Below, in pieces: positions 47,773-49,575 of a DNA stretch of 49,575 bases (its first letter is position 1; each line of letters opens with the position of its first letter). The DNA comes from Candidatus Saccharimonadota bacterium (GTDB lineage: Bacteria; Patescibacteriota; Saccharimonadia; Saccharimonadales; Saccharimonadaceae). The stretch spans positions 1-49,575 of the forward strand of contig JAUNNB010000007.1 in assembly GCA_030531645.1 (NCBI GenBank), written 5' to 3'. The notes below the pieces were generated by a model. That model was not told the DNA's origin, searched no databases, and was given only the letters and a program-made list of their open reading frames with translations. The position numbers were made by a program, and so were the translations under genes.

Positions 47773-48660
47773 CTACCAGAACTTGCGACCATGGTCGCCA
47801 TTGCCAGTGTCCTGTGCGTTGATTCTGCCTGATCCGGAAACATGCTTGCATAGTTTACCCTGTATGGGCTTTCCGACATCAATACCGCCGGAACCAGAAA
47901 CTGCCAAATCCGCATCGTAAACGGCGACATTCCTAATATCTATCAAACCAGAACCCGAAACTGATGCGTCCAAATTCACAGCATCACCAGACATAATCAT
48001 CACGTCGCCAGACCCAGAAACCTTGAGTTTCACGCGAGCCTTCGGTCCAACTTTGCTCACAGATAGCGACCCGGAGCCGGAAACCACTCCATACAGATGC
48101 TCAGCAGCGTCAACAGTTACACTATTAGTTCCCGCCACAGTGACATCAAGCCTAGTGTTATCAAATTCTCCGACAGTCACAATGCCATTTATACCTCTAA
48201 TCTCGAGATCTTCGATAGCATCACCCACCTTTATCTCAATTTCCATCGGCTCGAAGCCAGTAGAACTACAGATAAAAGTATCGCCATCTTTATTATTGGT
48301 TTGCACTACATGCACGTTGGAGCCGCCTGATACGATATTAATCTGGTTATTTCCACCGAAGGAAATCACCTGTTTAACACGAGACGAAGATGATGTTTTC
48401 ATATCTCCCTTGATTACGCCCTGGCCATTCTGAGAAAAAGCAACCACGCCATCAACCAAATCACCAGGTCCAGAGATAGAGACAAGGATATCTTTTCCAT
48501 CTACCGGCACAATCTTTATATTGGCTGTCAGGTCTATGATTTGCAGACCCTTTACACCCGTCAAAACCTCGCTACGGTTCTTTATTACCGTTTTCTCTTT
48601 CGCTTTGCCAGCCCCTTTCACCAGATCATCAACATTTACTCCATTAACAAATATGGACAT
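47773..48660 (-). CDS. GIN-like beta-helical protein without signal peptide
   Basis: A 295-residue protein. The C-terminal half carries five repeats with an SGSG turn (VSGSGSLSV, VSGSGDVMI, VSGSGLIDI, VSGSGGIDV, VSGSGRINA) typical of GIN-domain (DUF2807) proteins, a left- or right-handed beta solenoid. Family members are usually exported; here there is no signal sequence or membrane helix, so cytoplasmic location is suggested. The first 100 residues form an extra strand-rich domain. Role unknown. Confidence 0.72.
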   Translation of the reverse strand: MSIFVNGVNVDDLVKGAGKAKEKTVIKNRSEVLTGVKGLQIIDLTANIKIVPVDGKDILVSISGPGDLVDGVVAFSQNGQGVIKGDMKTSSSSRVKQVISFGGNNQINIVSGGSNVHVVQTNNKDGDTFICSSTGFEPMEIEIKVGDAIEDLEIRGINGIVTVGEFDNTRLDVTVAGTNSVTVDAAEHLYGVVSGSGSLSVSKVGPKARVKLKVSGSGDVMIMSGDAVNLDASVSGSGLIDIRNVAVYDADLAVSGSGGIDVGKPIQGKLCKHVSGSGRINAQDTGNGDHGRKFW

Positions 48661-48708
48661 TTTTATGCCCCCCTTTCTGTAATATAGGTATTTTAAGGTA
48701 CTCTTTCT

Positions 48709-48717
48709 ATTATATCA
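48709..48717 (-). promoter_or_regulatory. Promoter of the GIN-like gene
   Basis: Minus-strand TGATATAAT; the leader includes AAAGGGGGG shortly before the start codon. Confidence 0.6.
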
Positions 48718-48785
48718 CACTTATGCTATTTTGTCAATCTATAGCGCCCCTAGCAAAAATTATCAAAAAAAGTCCAAAAAAAGTA

Positions 48786-48814
48786 TTGCATTATTCAAAA
48801 ACTTTTGATATAAT
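48786..48814 (+). promoter_or_regulatory. 23S rRNA promoter
   Basis: TTGCAT (48786-48791), 17 bp, TATAAT (48809-48814) with TG extension. A second TATAAT lies at 48929-48934. Confidence 0.65.
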
Positions 48815-48820
48815 AAGGGA

Positions 48821-49031
48821 TAAGTTCAGCATGTCAATTTTGTGTGACCTCTGCTAAAAGAGAAACGCGAGGAACTCTTCTCTAAAGAGTCTAAACAATC
48901 GCTCGTAGAAATACGTATGAGTGTTTAATATAATGCGTTATTAACAATTTGAAACAACGATGAAAAATAGACTTGCATTTTGATTAGCGATCAAGCGTCT
49001 AACGCCGATTGCTAATTAAGTCAATGCATAA
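48821..49031 (+). other. 23S rRNA leader
   Basis: About 210 nt without an open frame or 16S/tRNA sequence. A long imperfect hairpin (48975-49028), TGCATT…GATTAGCGATC pairing with GATTGCTAATT…AATGCA, stands directly before the rRNA 5' end and may take part in processing. Confidence 0.5.
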
Positions 49032-49575
49032 AAAGGTACATAAGGGCAATAATAGTGGATGCCTTGACAATCAATACCGATGAAGGACGTAGGACTCTGC
49101 GATAAGCCTCGGGGAGCTGAGAACAAGCTTTAATCCGGGGATTTCCGAATGGGGAAACCTAATATGGGTCATGCCATATTGTCATTATCTGAACACATAG
49201 GATAATTGAACGGGAACCAGCCGAACTGAATCATCTTAGTAGGTTGAGGAAAAGAGAATAACCAATGATTCCGAAAGTAGTGGCGAGCGAAATTGGATCA
49301 GCCCAAACCTTAAGATAACCTAACGGTTTAACGGCCTGAGTTATTAAAGGGGTTGCGAAATTAGATAATTTTCAAGTTGAGATTTTCGTTTTCGGAGATT
49401 TCAACTTGAGAACCATCATCGTTAAATGAATGGATAATGTTAAAAAACTTAGATCGTAGCGGAAGCGTTTGAATGGCGCGCCAAAGAGGGTGAAAGCCCC
49501 GTATGCGAAACGGTCTTTGTCATTATATATCTTTTTTCAAGTAGGACGGGGCACGAGAAACCCTGTTTGAATCCG
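49032..49575 (+). rRNA. 23S ribosomal RNA, 5' part (runs off the window)
   Basis: Conserved 23S stretches GTGGATGCC, GATGAAGGACGT, TTTCCGAATGGGGAAACC, AGTAGTGGCGAGCGAA, GAAAGCCCCGTA and AAGTAGGACGGGGCACG occur in order. The 5' end is estimated by placing GTGGAT at the E. coli positions 24-29. A hairpin of nine or more pairs (49371-49410) marks an expanded helix between the CAGCCCA and GCGGAAGCG blocks. Confidence 0.95.

Noticed and set aside
48821-49031. 6S RNA, tmRNA or RNase P RNA in the 23S leader
   Set aside because: None of the conserved cores of these RNAs could be found.
1-49575. UGA recoded as glycine, as in some CPR lineages
   Set aside because: TGA ends several genes exactly where families end (for example the queuosine transporter, GT2, small terminase) and is absent inside conserved genes.

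Overview
The window reads as the chromosome of a host-dependent, reduced-genome bacterium, most likely Candidatus Saccharibacteria (TM7) or a close Patescibacteria/CPR relative. The case rests on: the compact layout, very short or overlapping intergenic gaps, many start codons placed directly on a -10 box (leaderless mRNAs), a MurD2-MurL pair for D-glutamate in peptidoglycan, small conserved proteins with no recognisable family, and a 23S rRNA gene with its own promoter and no 16S just upstream. TAA, TAG and TGA all act as stops, so the code is standard. The taxonomic call is inference; no search was run.

Positions 1 to about 18714 are the right-hand part of a prophage with a long non-contractile tail (siphovirus-like). 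Its structural genes run on the minus strand, from two short genes and two glycosyltransferase-like genes through small and large terminase, portal, MuF protein with a metallopeptidase-like tail, scaffold, major capsid, head-tail joining proteins, tail tube, frameshifted tail chaperone and tape measure. A plus-strand winged-helix gene and a tyrosine integrase follow, and the prophage ends in the 3' part of a tRNA-Lys(CTT) gene (attR). The intact tRNA-Lys and the remaining phage genes (tail tip, lysis, repressor) must lie left of position 1 if they exist. Both structural operons start with the same unusual module: an extended -10 promoter followed within about 10 nt by a GAAA-capped terminator hairpin. 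This suggests late-gene control by antitermination. Two plus-strand phage genes have long leaders with mutually exclusive RNA pairings.

Positions 18775 to 49575 are host chromosome. Region by region: a conserved hypothetical, serS, hpf, secA, an M16 peptidase, murD2-murL; tRNA-Gln, gtrA, cysS, an AI-2E-family membrane protein; queuosine precursor transporter plus tgt; uvrB; a dCMP deaminase-like gene; a secreted cutinase-like hydrolase; a Trm11-like methylase with rpmA; a PfkB-like/class I aldolase fusion; a membrane pyrophosphatase with a long leader; xseA-xseB; a membrane-anchored protein; an input-less histidine kinase with an output-less receiver; recO; a GIN-like beta protein; and the 5' end of 23S rRNA.

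Host promoters are mostly TGnTATAAT boxes 6 to 8 nt before the start codon. In several cases the box overlaps the stop codon of the gene upstream, so neighbouring genes share bases between the end of one protein and the promoter of the next.
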